NCBI GenBank assembly: GCA_012861695.1
Contig: JAAOOA010000454.1
Location: 248,001 to 312,000, forward strand
Source: Trematomus loennbergii
Taxonomy: Eukaryota; Chordata; Actinopteri; Perciformes; Nototheniidae
DNA length: 64,000 nt
Reading direction: 5' to 3'
Program-made: the position numbers and the translations under genes
The notes under the pieces: generated by a model
Seen by the model: the letters and a program-made list of their open reading frames with translations, nothing else
Database searches by the model: none
Told to the model about the DNA's origin: nothing
Shown here: positions 23,053 through 35,442 of the stretch, one piece after another
Numbering within the stretch: position 1 is the stretch's first letter
Layout: each line of letters starts with the position of its first letter

Positions 23053-23640
23053 GGTCAGCATAATGTGAGTGCGGAGCGTGTGGAATTTTTTAGTGCGTGC
23101 GAAGTGCGCCCCGCCAATTTGTTTCTATGTGTCTGCCAGCACAAGAAAGGCTCTTGAGGCTTAGTACCAGGGCCGGTTCTAGGCGAGATTTTATATATAA
23201 AGAATAAATGAAAAATCTCGACAAAAGACAAATACACTACAGAAACTTATTGATATAGGTAATATACGTCAAAATGGCTTAAAATGTATTCAGTATTGTA
23301 TGAACATGTTTGAATTGGGATTTGGATGTCACATCCTCTAGGGGGGTCCGGGGGTATGCCCCCCCCGGGAAGATTTGTTTTGAACATTTTAAAGTAAAAT
23401 GCTTCAATCTGGTGCACTTTGAGCACACAATCACTAGAGACCTGATCTGGGGGGTACAACTCTAAAACACCCATATGAAAAAGATCGGTTTACATTTTAA
23501 TAATCAAATAAGTATATGAACATAACCAATAACCTACCATAGCCAATAACAAATAAATGTCACTTATTTTATTTTGTTGTTCATTCATATCTTATTTTAC
23601 CTAGTTAACATTTATTTATGCATATTTTTGTATCTCTCCA
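23053..23640 (+). repeat. Dispersed repeat plus hAT-like element upstream of copy 4
   Basis: It begins with the repeat also seen at 1546-1672 (cagcataatgtgagtgcgga), followed near 23166 by cagggccggttctaggcg, which looks like a hAT terminus. Next comes a GC-rich block (ggggggtccgggggtatgcc) at 23340-23370 and the family word ctggtgcactttgag near 23410. The last part ends in tttttgtatctctccag, an acceptor-like sequence abutting the TRIM homology. The mirror is at 36571-37148; a shorter form is at 57088-57572. Confidence 0.55.
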
Positions 23641-24780
23641 GAGGCTCTCTGCAGTCTGCACTCTAAGAAACTCAGACTCTTCTCTCTGGACCATCAGCAG
23701 CCAGTGTGTCTCGTCTGCAGAGATTCAAGAACACACAAAAACCACAGATTCAGACCCATGGATGAAGCTGCTCAGGATCTCAGGGAGGAGCTCCAGAAAG
23801 CTCTGCAGCCCTTTCAGGAGAAACTGAAGCTCTTTGAAGAAGTTAAAGTGAAGTTTGATCTAACAGCAGGACACATGAAGGTCCAGGCTCAACACACAGA
23901 GACGCAGATCAAGGAGCAGTTTAAGAAGCTTCACCAGTTTCTAGAAGAGGAAGAGGAGCAGAAGATGAGATGATGGAGGAGAAGATGGAGGCTGTGAGCA
24001 GAGAGATAGCAGCTCTTTCACACACAGTCAGAGCCACAAAGAAGGAGCTGAGAGCTGGAGACGTCTCCTTCCTGCTCAACTACAAGGCTGCAGTGGAGAG
24101 GCTGCAGCGCCACCTGCTGGAGGATCCTCAGCTGCCCTCAGGAGCTCTGATAGACCAGGCCAAACACCTGGGCAACCTCAGCTTCAACATCTGGAGCAAG
24201 ATGAAGGACATGGTGTCCTACTCTCCTCTCATCCTGGACCCAAACACTGCTCATAGAGGACTCGTCCTGTCTGAAGATCTGACCAGAGTGAGACGAGGAG
24301 GACAGGAGGAAGAAGAGCAAGAAGAGGAAGAGGAGGAACAGAAACTTCCTGATAATCCAGAGAGGTTTGATTCTGACTGGTCTGTCCTGAGCTCTGAGGG
24401 CTTTAACTCAGGGACTCACAGCTGGGATGTCCAGGTTACAGACAGTAGATGGTGGGTACTGGGTGTCAGCAGAGTCTGTCCAGAGGAAGAGAAGCATGTG
24501 GTCTGGATCATGGGGAATATTATTCTCTGGAGGTAAATACTCAGCACGGTCACCATCAGGTCCAGTCACTCCTCTCAGCCTGAAGAAGGAGCTCCAGAGG
24601 GTCAGAGTGAATCTGGACTGGAACAGAGGAGAGTTGTCGTTCTCTGATCCTGACACTAACACACACATACACACCTTCTCACACACTTTCACTGAGAAGA
24701 TGTTTCCATACTTTAACGCTATGGGTGAAGTGAAGATATTACCGCTGAAGGTGTGTGTGACAGTGGAGCAGAGCAGGTAG
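23641..24780 (+). pseudogene. TRIM copy 4: RING-less, two frameshifts
   Basis: Homology starts inside the B-box region (gaggctctctgcagtctgca), so the RING is missing. The B-box (CSLH, PVCLVC, HKNH), coiled coil and PRY are readable. A one-base loss near 23965 (agatgagatgatgg for agatgaagatgatgg) and a two-base loss near 24465 (gggtgtcagc for gggtgtgtcagc) break the frame. The remaining SPRY runs to the TAG at 24778-24780. It is the inverted partner of copy 5 and shares with it a C-to-A change in the otherwise conserved gcgccccctgctgg word. Confidence 0.85.
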
Positions 24781-26206
24781 AGATCAACGGGATCATTATA
24801 TCTATGATGTTTATCTCTTAAAGCAGGAGTGTGCAAACTTTTTTCAAAGAGGACCGGATTTGATAATGTGAATATTATATCACAATTCTTATTGTCACAA
24901 TTATCTTTATTTTATTCAAATGGCTATATAACTAAATATAAGCCACTAATGCAGGCGTGAACAACTCTAAAAACACGCTCTTTCATTCATATCTGGAGAG
25001 TCAGATAACATTGAACAGACGATGGTGTGTCAGAATCAGGTCAGACAAATAATAATCTAACATATGCAGGACGGACCGTGGACATGCCTGTCTTAAAGGG
25101 AAATACTCTGCTGTCTCTTTATTCTAAACATGTGTTTATTTTAGTTTCACTAATGTTTTTGTTGTTATTGAGTTTGATAATCTGCTTTTTGATCATACTG
25201 TCAACCTTTATTAAATTGAAACACGTGCATTTAGCTGACACTTTAATCCAAGTAACATCAAATATGCTGAACTGCTTCCTTTAAGGAAATAAGAGATATA
25301 TATTCTTTACATTTGAATGATCTCACCCAGATTCAGACCTTTATGTCAGGTGATAGTTTAACCTTCTCTGTTTTATTGAAACTATGTTATAAATTGTTCA
25401 TTTGTGATTTGTGCATGATGGGAAAATAAATAAATAATATGTTAATTCAACTGCAAGTTTGAGCAGCGAATCATTTCTCAGATCCAAAATCAAATGCATT
25501 TTAATTTCCAGTCCAGACAATATTGATTTTAAATCGTTGAAATTAAAGTTTTATTACATGCAATTTTTACATTTTAAACTTGTATAATCATATAAAACAT
25601 ACAGAGTTACTGGGTTTAAATTAACTCCCTGACAGACAGGGAATAAAATAAATGTTTTAAAGAGATTTCTAAGTATTTAAAAACGAGTAAATGTTAAACC
25701 CAGTTTTCCCAGGAGAAGCCTAAACAGAGAGACGACCCATTGCTGTTCAGCGTGGATTATCAAATGCACACGTTTATAAACTCTAAAGGATTTCATCTCA
25801 ATCTAAAATACTGATTTCTTGGCAGCGGTGTGTTATCGAGTATTAACAACCTCTTAAACGTCCAATTTGACCAATCAGAATTGAGTATTCAGCTAAGACG
25901 TTTAATACAATTATAATATATAGTAAAGTAAAATATATATTGGTGTAGATAAAGTAATGTGTGCACTACTTGAATATATAAAAACATGTATGTTACAATA
26001 GAGTTGTGCATTAATATTAATAATGATATCACTCAGATTATTAAAGCAGCAACAATCACATTTAATGAGAAAAAGCTGACACGTCTTCACTTCAGCGGGC
26101 GCCATCTTTAACCAATCAGCATCTCTTTACTTTCAAAGGCTTTTTCAGCACTTTAATGTTATCAGTAGTAACCACATGACTTAAAGGTCACATATTATGC
26201 AAAGTC
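24781..26206 (+). other. TRIM copy 4 3' flank, uninterrupted form
   Basis: Complete 3' flank running through gcattaatattaataatgat at 26007-26026 without the composite element, and so the reference for where that element inserted. The inverted-repeat arm ends at about 26020. An 85-codon hydrophobic frame (25027-25284) opens with GTG and is judged noncoding. Confidence 0.7.
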
Positions 26207-26208
26207 CA

Positions 26209-26756
26209 CTTCATGTCTCTTCTACATCAACATGTGTCCCCTCTTCTTCATGTCTCTTCTACATCAACATGTGTCCCCTCTTCTTCATGTCTCTTCTATC
26301 AACATGTGTCCCCTCTTCTTCATGTCTCTTCTTCATCAACATGTGTCCCCTCTTCTTCATGTCTCTTCTACATCAACATGTGTCCCCTCTTCTTCATGTC
26401 TCTTCTACATCAACATGTGTCCCCTCTTCTTCATGTCTCTTCTACATCAACATGTGTCCCCTCTTCTTCATGTCTCTTCTACATCAACATGTGTCCCCTC
26501 TTCTTCATGTCTCTTCATCAACATGTGTCCCCTCTTCTTCATGTCTCTTCTACATCAACATGTGTCCCCTCTTCTTCATGTCTCTTCTACATCAACATGT
26601 GTCCCCTCTTCTTCATGTCTCTTCTACATCAACATGTGTCCCCTCTTCTTCATGACTCTTCTACATCAACATGTGTCCCCTCTTCTTCATGTCTCTTCTA
26701 CATCAACATGTGTCCCCTCTTCTTCATGTCTCTTCTTCATCAACATGTGTCCCCTC
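26209..26756 (+). repeat. 37-bp minisatellite, about 15 units
   Basis: Same unit as at 9122-9488. Deletions inside single units (cttctatcaac, cttcatcaac) and cttcttcatc variants make each array individually recognisable. Confidence 0.95.
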
Positions 26757-27877
26757 TGTGGAAAGAGACTCTGAAAGTTTCAGGAACAAAGATTCTCTCT
26801 CTTTTTGTCCTGATCCATTTCTATAAAAACCTGTCTGAAAATGAGCTGATCAGATTTTGGCCACTTGATGTCATAACGATGTTTTGTCTTGTGTAACCAT
26901 TAGCCAATCAGCAACCAAGGTGCTCATTTAGGTCAGCACCATTCCCTCCACTGTGAACTGCATTTCTCCTGACCTGTGTTTCACACTGCTGAGGGAAATG
27001 ACTCAGGCCTATAGACCAAATTAATCTGCTGCCTGCTGTGTCAGGAGAATTATAAAGGAAGAAATAACACAAAAAACCTAATCCAACCCCAATAAAACAG
27101 CAGGTCTGGTCTAAGAGGGTTTGTAATTAGGTTTGGGTTGTGTGTGTAGCGTAACATTACAAAACATATGGCATTGTGTGGCTGCTTTTTCCACTGTCTA
27201 CAACACTATGGCTGCTTTTCCTTTGACAGACACAGTGAAACGAATAATTTACCCAAGCAGATTTTCTCCTTTCTGTGGTGTTTGTGTGTGTTTACATGCA
27301 CATGATATTCCCTTTTTAATGTGGCATTGTTAAGTGACTGTTTTTAGGTTCATGCTTGTGGACTTCCATTTAATAACCTGTTTCTAATAACGCTTTCTCA
27401 CCAAAAATCTGATTATATAGGGAAACTTGGTTAGATTTCCAGTTATTCGGGTACTGCTTTTACGTGTACAATGTGCTGTTTAAGCTAACCTTAGTAGCAT
27501 GCATAGTTTTAGTTATGCTATTCTGTAGGTCAACAACAAAATAATACAAAATGGGCAGACTTGTTTTTATGGGGAAGGCTTTATCTGCTTCTAAATCTGT
27601 TAACATGAGCACCCAGCTTGTGTAAATTATCTCAGTATTTACACCTGTGACATGTCACGGTGTCAGTCTGTCAGTAATCTGAAGAACACTTTATTGGACC
27701 ATGACCAGGGCTGGTTATATAACATCTAGTACTGGTTTACATGGCAAACATCCATATTCAAATTCTCCTTATTAACATTTAGTAATCTAACTAAAGAGAT
27801 GCTTCACCTGGCAACGATTAGGGATATCTGACTGGAAAGTTTACTGATTTAAAGGTAGTGACATGATACTGCAACTT

Positions 27878-28083
27878 GTAAGGGATAATGTGCAGCGACG
27901 CGGTCATTATGGGTAAAAGAACACCGACAGGCAGATCAGGAGCCCGACGCGAAGCGGAGGGATCTAGATCGGCGGGATCTAGATCAGGCAGATCTAGATC
28001 CCTCCGCTTCGCGTCGGGCTCCTGATCAGCCTGTCGGTGTTCTTTTCCCCATAATGACCGCGTCGCTGCACATTATCCCTTAC
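27878..28083. repeat. Long perfect-looking inverted repeat (hairpin)
   Basis: The left arm 27878-27970 (gtaagggataatgtgcagcg onward) pairs with the right arm 27991-28083, with a loop of about 20 bases. The arms carry gcgacgcggtcattatggg, caggagcccgacgcgaagc and triple tctagatc words at the centre. Mismatches are very few (for example gggtaaaag against the complement of cttttcccc). It may be a fold-back MITE. Confidence 0.85.
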
Positions 28084-28751
28084 TTATTACATGGTTTAGT
28101 TGAATACTCGATTCTGATTGGTCAATTCAGAACACGTGACACGTTGTTAATCCAGAACAGACAGACCGCTGTCAAGGATTTATGACCGTTGTTAAGGACG
28201 CTCAAATCTGCAGAAAGAAGTCCGGTCGATTGAACTGTATACAGTTTGGCTGAAAAGCAAACTGCATGCAGTTTGCTTTTCTAACTGACAAGACAAGAGC
28301 GACAAGGAAACAGCGGAGAATTAACGGGCAGAAACCCTCCTTTTTACGCAGCGGTCCAGACATAGACATCAAACGGCGACACATATTCAGTTGCCAGTTA
28401 CTTTTGCATTAGGGCAGGGATATCTAGATACTTTCCAAGGTTTGACATAATGAATTGTGCTACTTTTAAAGCAAACAACGATGTTTTCAAAACTGTAATC
28501 AAAAAGCTCCGCCTTCCTGCCGTTGCGTTGCTACGTTTTTTTTTTTCAAACGGTAACAACGGACTATTTTCCTTAGGATGCATGTCAGGATGGACTCGCT
28601 GAGTGATTAGATTGTAAACTTTAGTCTAAGTTATCTCAGTGGGTCTCAAACAGTTTGGTCATCTATGTAAAGAAATATTTCCATCTATTTAATATAGTTG
28701 TTCAAAATAAGTTAAGAAATCCTTCCAATGTCAGTAAAAAATTAAAAGACA

Positions 28752-29190
28752 CAGTTTAAACGGGGAGTGATTAGTCAAATATGCATACATAAAAAGAAAG
28801 AATGCAGACTAGGTAAGTTTAAGATAGGAGAGAGGAGTATATCAATTATGTGTTATTGGTTGTGAGCATATTCTAATGGTTTTTGGAATATTGAAATGTA
28901 TACAGTTCTGTTTCATATGAGTGTTGAGAGCTGTATCCATAAATCTTTTAATTTTGCTCTCAAAGTGCACCAGATTGATGCTTTTAACTTCAATTTAAAG
29001 ACAAAAATCTTCTCCTCATTATATATACTACACATTTTTCTTGGATTTTTTAACACCATAGTCCCTAATATATTCGTAGAAAGGCAGGAAATTGAATTAA
29101 ATTGAGAAAAATGTTTCATTGCGGAGGACCCCCTGTTTTGTCCCCCCCACTTCTCAAACCAAAGTTACACCCTTGCGTATACGTATGTCA
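28752..29190. mobile_element. hAT-like non-autonomous element
   Basis: It contains ctcaaagtgcaccagattga, the word shared with 32152, 36790, 52536, 57303 and (reverse) 23410. It ends in cccccacttctcaaaccaaa followed by gttacacccttg, which in reverse reads caagggtgtaacttt, a hAT-style end. Confidence 0.45.
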
Positions 29191-30613
29191 TATCTTTAAA
29201 GGTCTTGTTATTAGTCCAAAAAAAAAACACCAATATTCACTTTAAATTGAAATAAAAGAGAGAAATACAGTAAACCTACATATATTAGAGGCTAAAACTA
29301 CATTTACTTAAACAATTAATCCATTCTCAATATAGTTGCCGATTATTATTCTGTAGTTCGACTAGATCAAGATCATGTCTCACTTTTTGTTTTACACCAA
29401 CCCTTTATTTCCCTTGAAATCAGAGATCAACATGGACACACCTTCATATGTGGTTTACATTTGAAAGAGAATAATCCTGGAGACAGTTACCGTGATGTTT
29501 TAAAATGTCTTCCAAACACAGACACAAACAAAGAGTCCTGCTGAAGCTGCTCAAAGCCTTAAAACCTCAGTTGCCTGGGAACAGAAGGAAACAAATCCCA
29601 TGTCCGGCAAAGTGTGTGTGTCCGACACAACACTGAACAACATGTCAGCTTTCTCCTCTCTGACTTCAACAATCTATCTAGTTTTGATGAACACATCTCC
29701 TCATGGCACCTTGATGCAGAGTGTCATTTTAAGTCTGGATAAAGATATACAGAGGTCAAGAGAAATCGTGTTTCCGGAGTCCCTTTAGTCTTTTTCCTGG
29801 TTTTCAATGTGCTGGATCTAAGGAAGCAGTCGCCTTTAATGCTAGTAAGTAATCAAAGAGTTTCTTATGCAGTAATATGTGTAAAAATACACCTGACCGT
29901 TGACTTATTCTGAACATTTTTCTCTGTATTTATTCTAAAAAGATCTTTTTTTTATTACTTTCAAGACATTTATTAGAATATTACGTTTTCTGAAATGTTT
30001 TTTTTCTTTTTAAATTATCTAATTAAGCATCCACTTATTAAATGTGTGCCAATTTGCATACATTCCCAGAAGAGAAATGTGAAAATTGTTCTAAATCCAG
30101 GTTTAAATGTTTTGTTGACATATTGTAGTCAAATGAATAATGCATATGTCTTTGTATTCTGTCCGTAATTCAGAAAATATGGTCAAAAAAATTTGATCAG
30201 GAAATGCATGATATTCCAATGCTAACTTTGGTGAAATTAGGAGAAATACAGACTCAAGTAGTCAAAGCTAGTGTAGTAAGTACCTAAAAGTATGTTTAGG
30301 ATATTTCTTTGGACATGTTATGTAAGCAAAATAGCCCAAACTCTTAAAATGGACCTGTTGAATAATGTAGTATCTCTCCTAACACTCATTACTTATTGTA
30401 AATCCTCTAGATTACAACGCCTTCTGTTAATCTGCGTTTCATGGAACAATAGGTGATGGTGTTGAGGATATTTAAGAGGAAAGGTAAAACTCTGTCTTCA
30501 GTTTCAGGTGACTGAACTGTGCTGCGTAACTTTATCTCTCTCACTCTGTCAACTCCTCTGTCAGAGTGCATCCTGTACAGACTGCATCTCTTCCCTGTGT
30601 CTCCTGCAGCACG

Positions 30614-31917
30614 ATGGCCAAAGGGAAGAAAGGCAAAGCAGCTAAAAGTCAAACCATCACCCTGAAAGTGGCCAAAGAGTGTCTTCAGTTGACTCTGGAT
30701 GGCAAACGTCGTCTGGATCTGAGTTTTAAGGAGGTTTCTGTGATGCCGAAGTGCCTCCCGAAGCTGTGTGAGGTGGAAGAAGTGGACCTGAGCAGGAACC
30801 TGATCAGAAAGATCCCGGACTTCATCGATTATTTCATCAGCCTCCGCCTTCTGGATCTGCACAGCAACTATGTGAGTGCGACAATTCACAAAACATTTCA
30901 GAAAACTTAAAATAATGGTCTTAATGTAAGATATCAAAAGGGGAAGTTTCATGCGTATATTTGTTATCCCTGCAGTGGTGTGCAAATGTATGGACTTTTA
31001 CCATACCTGTACATAAGACTGGTTTCTCTAAATTCGCCTTTTTTAATACTGTGAGCCAGAAATCTCCACTTTAGAATCATTTACATACACCAAACTTTCC
31101 ATTTTGATTTACATAAGGATATTTTTCATTATTTCATTCAAAGCCTGATTTATAGAGCATTTTATTTTAATTTTAAAGGACAAACATGTGAGGTTTTTGG
31201 GGCGTGTTGATAGTATTTTGTTATTTATAGAGTAATCCAATGTCTATGTGTTGTTGCGTGACCTGTCCATGTTACAGTGTTTAATGAGAAACTGAATAAC
31301 TTTTTGAAATGGATAGGTGTCTGATTAGATGCCATGGTGTCTTCTTTTTTAGTCACAACATTTTTGGTAGAAATGTTTATGTTACAACATAAAAGAACAG
31401 AAAAAGTAGATCACAAAGCCCAGGAAATAGCTGTAACTGATACAAGTTTAATTGGGATGTAATACAGAATGTGTTATTGCTCTGACTTCAGCTGGAGGAG
31501 CTCCCTGCGTCTGTCGGCCGTCTCCAGAACCTTCTGGTCCTGAACCTGTGTAACAACCGTCTGTCCAGCCTCCCCAGTGCCATGGGTCTCCTGAAGAAGC
31601 TTCTGACTCTCAGCCTGGGGATGAACCAGCTGAACGACCTGCCCTCCTCCATCTCCGCCCTGCAGGAGCTGCGGCACATCGGCCTCTCCGACAACAAGTT
31701 CACCCGCGTCCCCTTCTGCATCTCCAGGATGGACAAACTGGAGCGGGTCAACCTGGACAGGAACCCCATCGTCACCGAGGATAAATCCAATCAGTCCAAT
31801 AATACGGAGAATCTCTACCTGGTGAAGGAGAGCGTCCTGTGTGAAGACTGCCTCAATAAGTGCCAGACTGACAGGAAGACGATGGAGGATAATGAAAACT
31901 GGAATGAGACAAATTGA
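30614..31917 (+). CDS. LRRC18: LRRC18 (leucine-rich repeat-containing 18), two coding exons
   Basis: Exon 1 is 30614-30871, from ATG (MAKGKKGKAAKSQTITLKVA) to DLHSNY, with donor tat|gtgagt. Exon 2 is 31492-31917, after acceptor gacttcag, starting LEELPASVG and ending with a TGA. The phase is 0 and the spliced protein is 227 aa, compared with 261 aa in human as I recall. It matches LRRC18 throughout: the N-terminal ITLKVAKECL, the RRLDLS segment, about six LRRs (VEEVDLSRNLIRKIP, LRLLDLHSNY, LLVLNLCNNRLSSLP and others) and the diagnostic LYLVKESVLCEDCLNKC. LRRC18 is known mainly from testis in mammals; its molecular role is unclear. The start ATG lies just after ctcctgcag, so a noncoding first exon is likely. 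It is the only complete copy here and sits in the spacer of the inverted repeat. Confidence 0.92.
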
Positions 31918-33014
31918 CCGGGTAAACCCAACCTGTTGACCCAGGAAGGATAAGAAAAAAACACTTATAGGAACTTTATATGTATAGTTTTGACTCATTT
32001 TATTTTACCACACTGTTTACTCAAGCATACTGTACTGTTTCCTTAAAAGGGGAGTGATTTGTAAAATATCCTTAAAGAAAAAAGTAAATCTGTTTACAGT
32101 TCTGTTTCATATCGTGTTGAGAGATATATCCATAGATCTCTTAATGTTGCTCTCAAAGTGCACCAGATTGATGAATTTAACTTCAATATAAAAAGAAAAA
32201 TCTTCCCGGGGGAGCATGAGGAGGTTAGGTCCACCCCCCACTTATAAAAATAGCACTTTACCCCTGCTTACACCTATATGCCGTGAGCTGATTATCGAGC
32301 CTTCATTGTAACAGTCGCGGGTACACTGTGTATATGCGTGGGGATTGTTGCAGTAGAACATTCCACTGTAGCGCCCGTACATTAATGGGAAACCCTACAT
32401 GTTTGAGCACCCTCTATGAAACGTCAAGCTACCCCACAGCACCCCCAAACAAAATCTCAGGCCGCGGCACATGACGGTTTTGTGTGCCCTCCCATGAAAA
32501 TCATATGCCCTCTCTATAGATTTGTTCTGGCGCCGGTTCTGGGCCTACAACTGATTATCAACAACCACCATTCACTGTGTAGAATTAACCAAAAACAGGA
32601 CAAACCTTCTTATGTTACATACAAATAATAAATGAAGTCTGGTGCAACAAGCATTAGTAGTGTATACAATTGTTTTTTTTCTTTAAAATGTTTCATTTCA
32701 CATTTGGGAGGAATAAAGCATATCTAATCCAATGTAATAATACAACATCACCAAGGAAGACAACGCAGAGATCAATGAACGTAATAAACTTGCAGCCACA
32801 AACACATGTTAAATCAAAAGAGAAATGCACATGACAGTTAGTTGTGTACTCACCCAATCTGCTGCAGGCTCACCTGACTCCAGGCAGTGGCGCCGGAAGT
32901 AAAGGGGCCAAGGGGCCATTGGCCCCCCCACTTTACAGCCCTGCCCCACATTTTCGCAGCGGCGTCTGCCGCGGAACACTACACCCCGTTTCAATAATTC
33001 CCCTCTACTCTAAA
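31918..33014 (+). other. LRRC18 downstream DNA with hAT-like repeats
   Basis: Shared almost base for base with 52301-53435. Contains a hAT-like element at about 32046-32300 (ctcaaagtgcaccagattga, ggtccaccccccacttataa) and a GC-rich terminus-like block at 32884-32945 (ggccaaggggccattggccc). No gene recognised. The first orphan copy (10.2 kb) diverges after 130 bp. Confidence 0.5.
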
Positions 33015-34202
33015 GTCGCATCCGACATGCTCAGAGCAGCAGACTTCAGATAAAGGTTAATGGTCCTGCCCTCAACAGCTCTACGTCAATTATGGGGTGT
33101 CATCATCATATGCCGAAGATCAAGAGGGCGATCAAGAGAAGAGAGAGGGCGATCAAGAGAAGAGAGAGAGGGCGAGCAAGAGAAGAGAGAGAGGGTGATC
33201 AAGAGAAGAGAGAGAGGGCGATAGAAGATTGAGAGGGTGATCAAGAGATAAGAGAGGGCGATCAAGAGAAGAGAGAGAGTAATGTAACCTCCTAATGTAA
33301 TGTATAACTCTTATGAAAATGTTCAAAAAGTGCTCAAACTTCACATGTGTGCTAACAGTCCAGCCAAGAAGACATCTACGGGACAGTTTTGAGATTTCTT
33401 CAAATGCTGTTGCCATGGCAACACAATGCTCGCCTTGAAACATGGTTTTATCATAACTTCAGTGAAAATACTCCAAACAGCCCAAAACTTCACAGGTTTG
33501 GTAACGATGCAGCCATCAACGCATCTAAGCGTATTATGGGGTGTCATCAAATGCCGTTGCCATGGCGACAGACAACTCGCCATGAAACACGATGTCGCTG
33601 TAAGTCCAATGGACACGGTCCGATCGTCCTCCAAACTTTGCTTGTATATCACCGGTACAGCCCTCAACAGCTCTACGTCAATTATGGGGTTTCTTAAAAT
33701 GCCGTTGCCATGGTAACACAAGGCTCGCCATGAAACACGGTTTTCTCATAACTTCAGTGAAAATGCTCCAAACGGCCCAAAACTTCACAGGTTTGGTAAC
33801 AATGCAGCCATCAACGCATCTAAGCGTATTATGGGGTGTCATCAAATGCCGTTGCCATGGCGACAGACAACTCGCCATGAAACACGATGTCGCTGTAAGT
33901 CCAATGGACACGGTCCCATCGTCCCCCAAACTTCGCTTGTATATCACCGGTCCAGCCCTCAACAGCTCTACGTCAATTATGGGGTTTCTTCAAATGCCGT
34001 TGCCATGGTGACAGATCATTCACCATCAAGTTAGTTCAAAAGTTTGCAGTTCACACATTCAAGCCCCCAGTGTTCATGTATCATTTCAATCTAAATTCTT
34101 CACTTTCTCCTTACACATTACATTTCAGCATAGCAGTTTAGCATCAGATTTTCAGCATAAAGCATTCCCACTAGCAATTTCTTCAGGAATTGCATTCTCT
34201 AG
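33015..34202 (-). repeat. Composite array, minus orientation
   Basis: Reverse copy of the element at 6381-8671, lacking its distal 0.7-kb tail. The (GATCAAGAGAAGAGAGAGGGC)-type stretch lies at 33115-33280. X-box-like palindromes start at 33409, 33556, 33704, 33851 and 33999, again 147-148 bp apart. The right end (gcattctctagttaatatta) joins a TRIM 3' flank at 34203. Confidence 0.8.
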
Positions 34203-35442
34203 TTAATATTAATGCACAACTCTATTGTAACATACATGTTTTTATATATTCAAGTAGTGCACACATTATTTTATCTACACCAATATATATTTTACTTTAT
34301 TATATATTATAATTGTATTAAACGTCTTAGCTGAATACTCAATTCTGATTGGTCAAATTGGACGTTTAAGAGGTTGTTAATACTCGATAACACACCGCTG
34401 CCAAGAAATCAGTATTTTAGATTGAGATGAAATCCTTTAGAGTTTATAAACGTGTGAATTTGATAATCCACGCTGAACAGCAATGGGTCGTCCTCTGTTT
34501 AGGCTTCTCCTGGGAAAACTGGGTTTAACATTTACTCAGTTTTTAAATACTTAGAAATCTCTTTAAAACATTTATTTTATTCCCTGTCTGTCAGGGAGTT
34601 AATTTAAACCCAGTAACTCTGTATGTTTTATATGATTATACAAGTTTAAAATGTAAAGATTGCATGTAATAAAACTTTAATTTCAACGATTTAAAATCAA
34701 TATTGTCTGGACTGGAAATTAAAATGCATTTGATTTTGGATCTGAGAAATGATTCGCTGCTCAAACTTGCAGTTGAATTAGACATATTATTTATTTATTT
34801 TCCCATCATGCACAAATCACAAATGAACAATTTATAACATAGTTTCAATAAAACAGAGAAGGTTAAACTATCACCTGACATAAAGGTCTGAATCTGGGTG
34901 AGATCAATTCAAATGTAAAGAATATATATCTCTTATTTCCTTTAAAGGAAGCAGTTCAGCATATTTGACGTTACTTGGATAAAAGTGTCAGCTAAATGCA
35001 CGTGTTTCAATTTAATAAAGGTTGACAGTATGATCAAAAAGCAGATTATCAAACTCAATAACAACAAAAACATTAGTGAAACTAAAATAAACACATGTTT
35101 AGAATAAAGAGACAGCAGAGTATTTCCCTTTAAGACAGGCATGTCCACGGTCCGTCCTGCATATGTTAGATTATTATTTGTCTGACCTGATTCTGACACA
35201 CCATCGTCTGTTCAATGTTATCTGACTCTCCAGATATGAATGAAAGAGCGTGTTTTTAGAGTTGTTCACGCCTGCATTAGTGGCTTATATTTAGTTATAT
35301 AGCCATTTGAATAAAATAAAGATAATTGTGACAATAAGAATGATATAATATTCACATTATCAAATCCGGTCCTCTTTGAAAAAAGTTTGCACACTCCTGC
35401 TTTAAGAGATAAACATCATAGATATAATGATCCCGTTGATCT
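34203..35442 (-). other. TRIM copy 5 3' flank
   Basis: Reverse 3' flank, mirror of 24781-26020. The right arm of the inverted repeat begins at 34203. Confidence 0.7.

Larger units (their letters stand above)
26757..30565. other. Single-copy spacer between minisatellite and LRRC18
   Basis: From about 26925 (gtgctcatttaggtcagc) to 30960 the DNA occurs once in the window; the two other LRRC18 copies lack it through one shared deletion. It holds a long hairpin (27878-28083), a MITE-like stretch (cgattctgattggtcaattc near 28108), a T-run near 28540 and a hAT-like repeat (28752-29190). Short open frames here show no recognisable domain. Confidence 0.55.

Noticed and set aside
26209..26756. CRISPR-like regular repeats
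   Set aside because: The units are contiguous without spacers, and the DNA is vertebrate.
27133..29788. Short frames in the single-copy spacer
   Set aside because: No domain, splice context or homology that I can recognise; lengths are within chance expectation.
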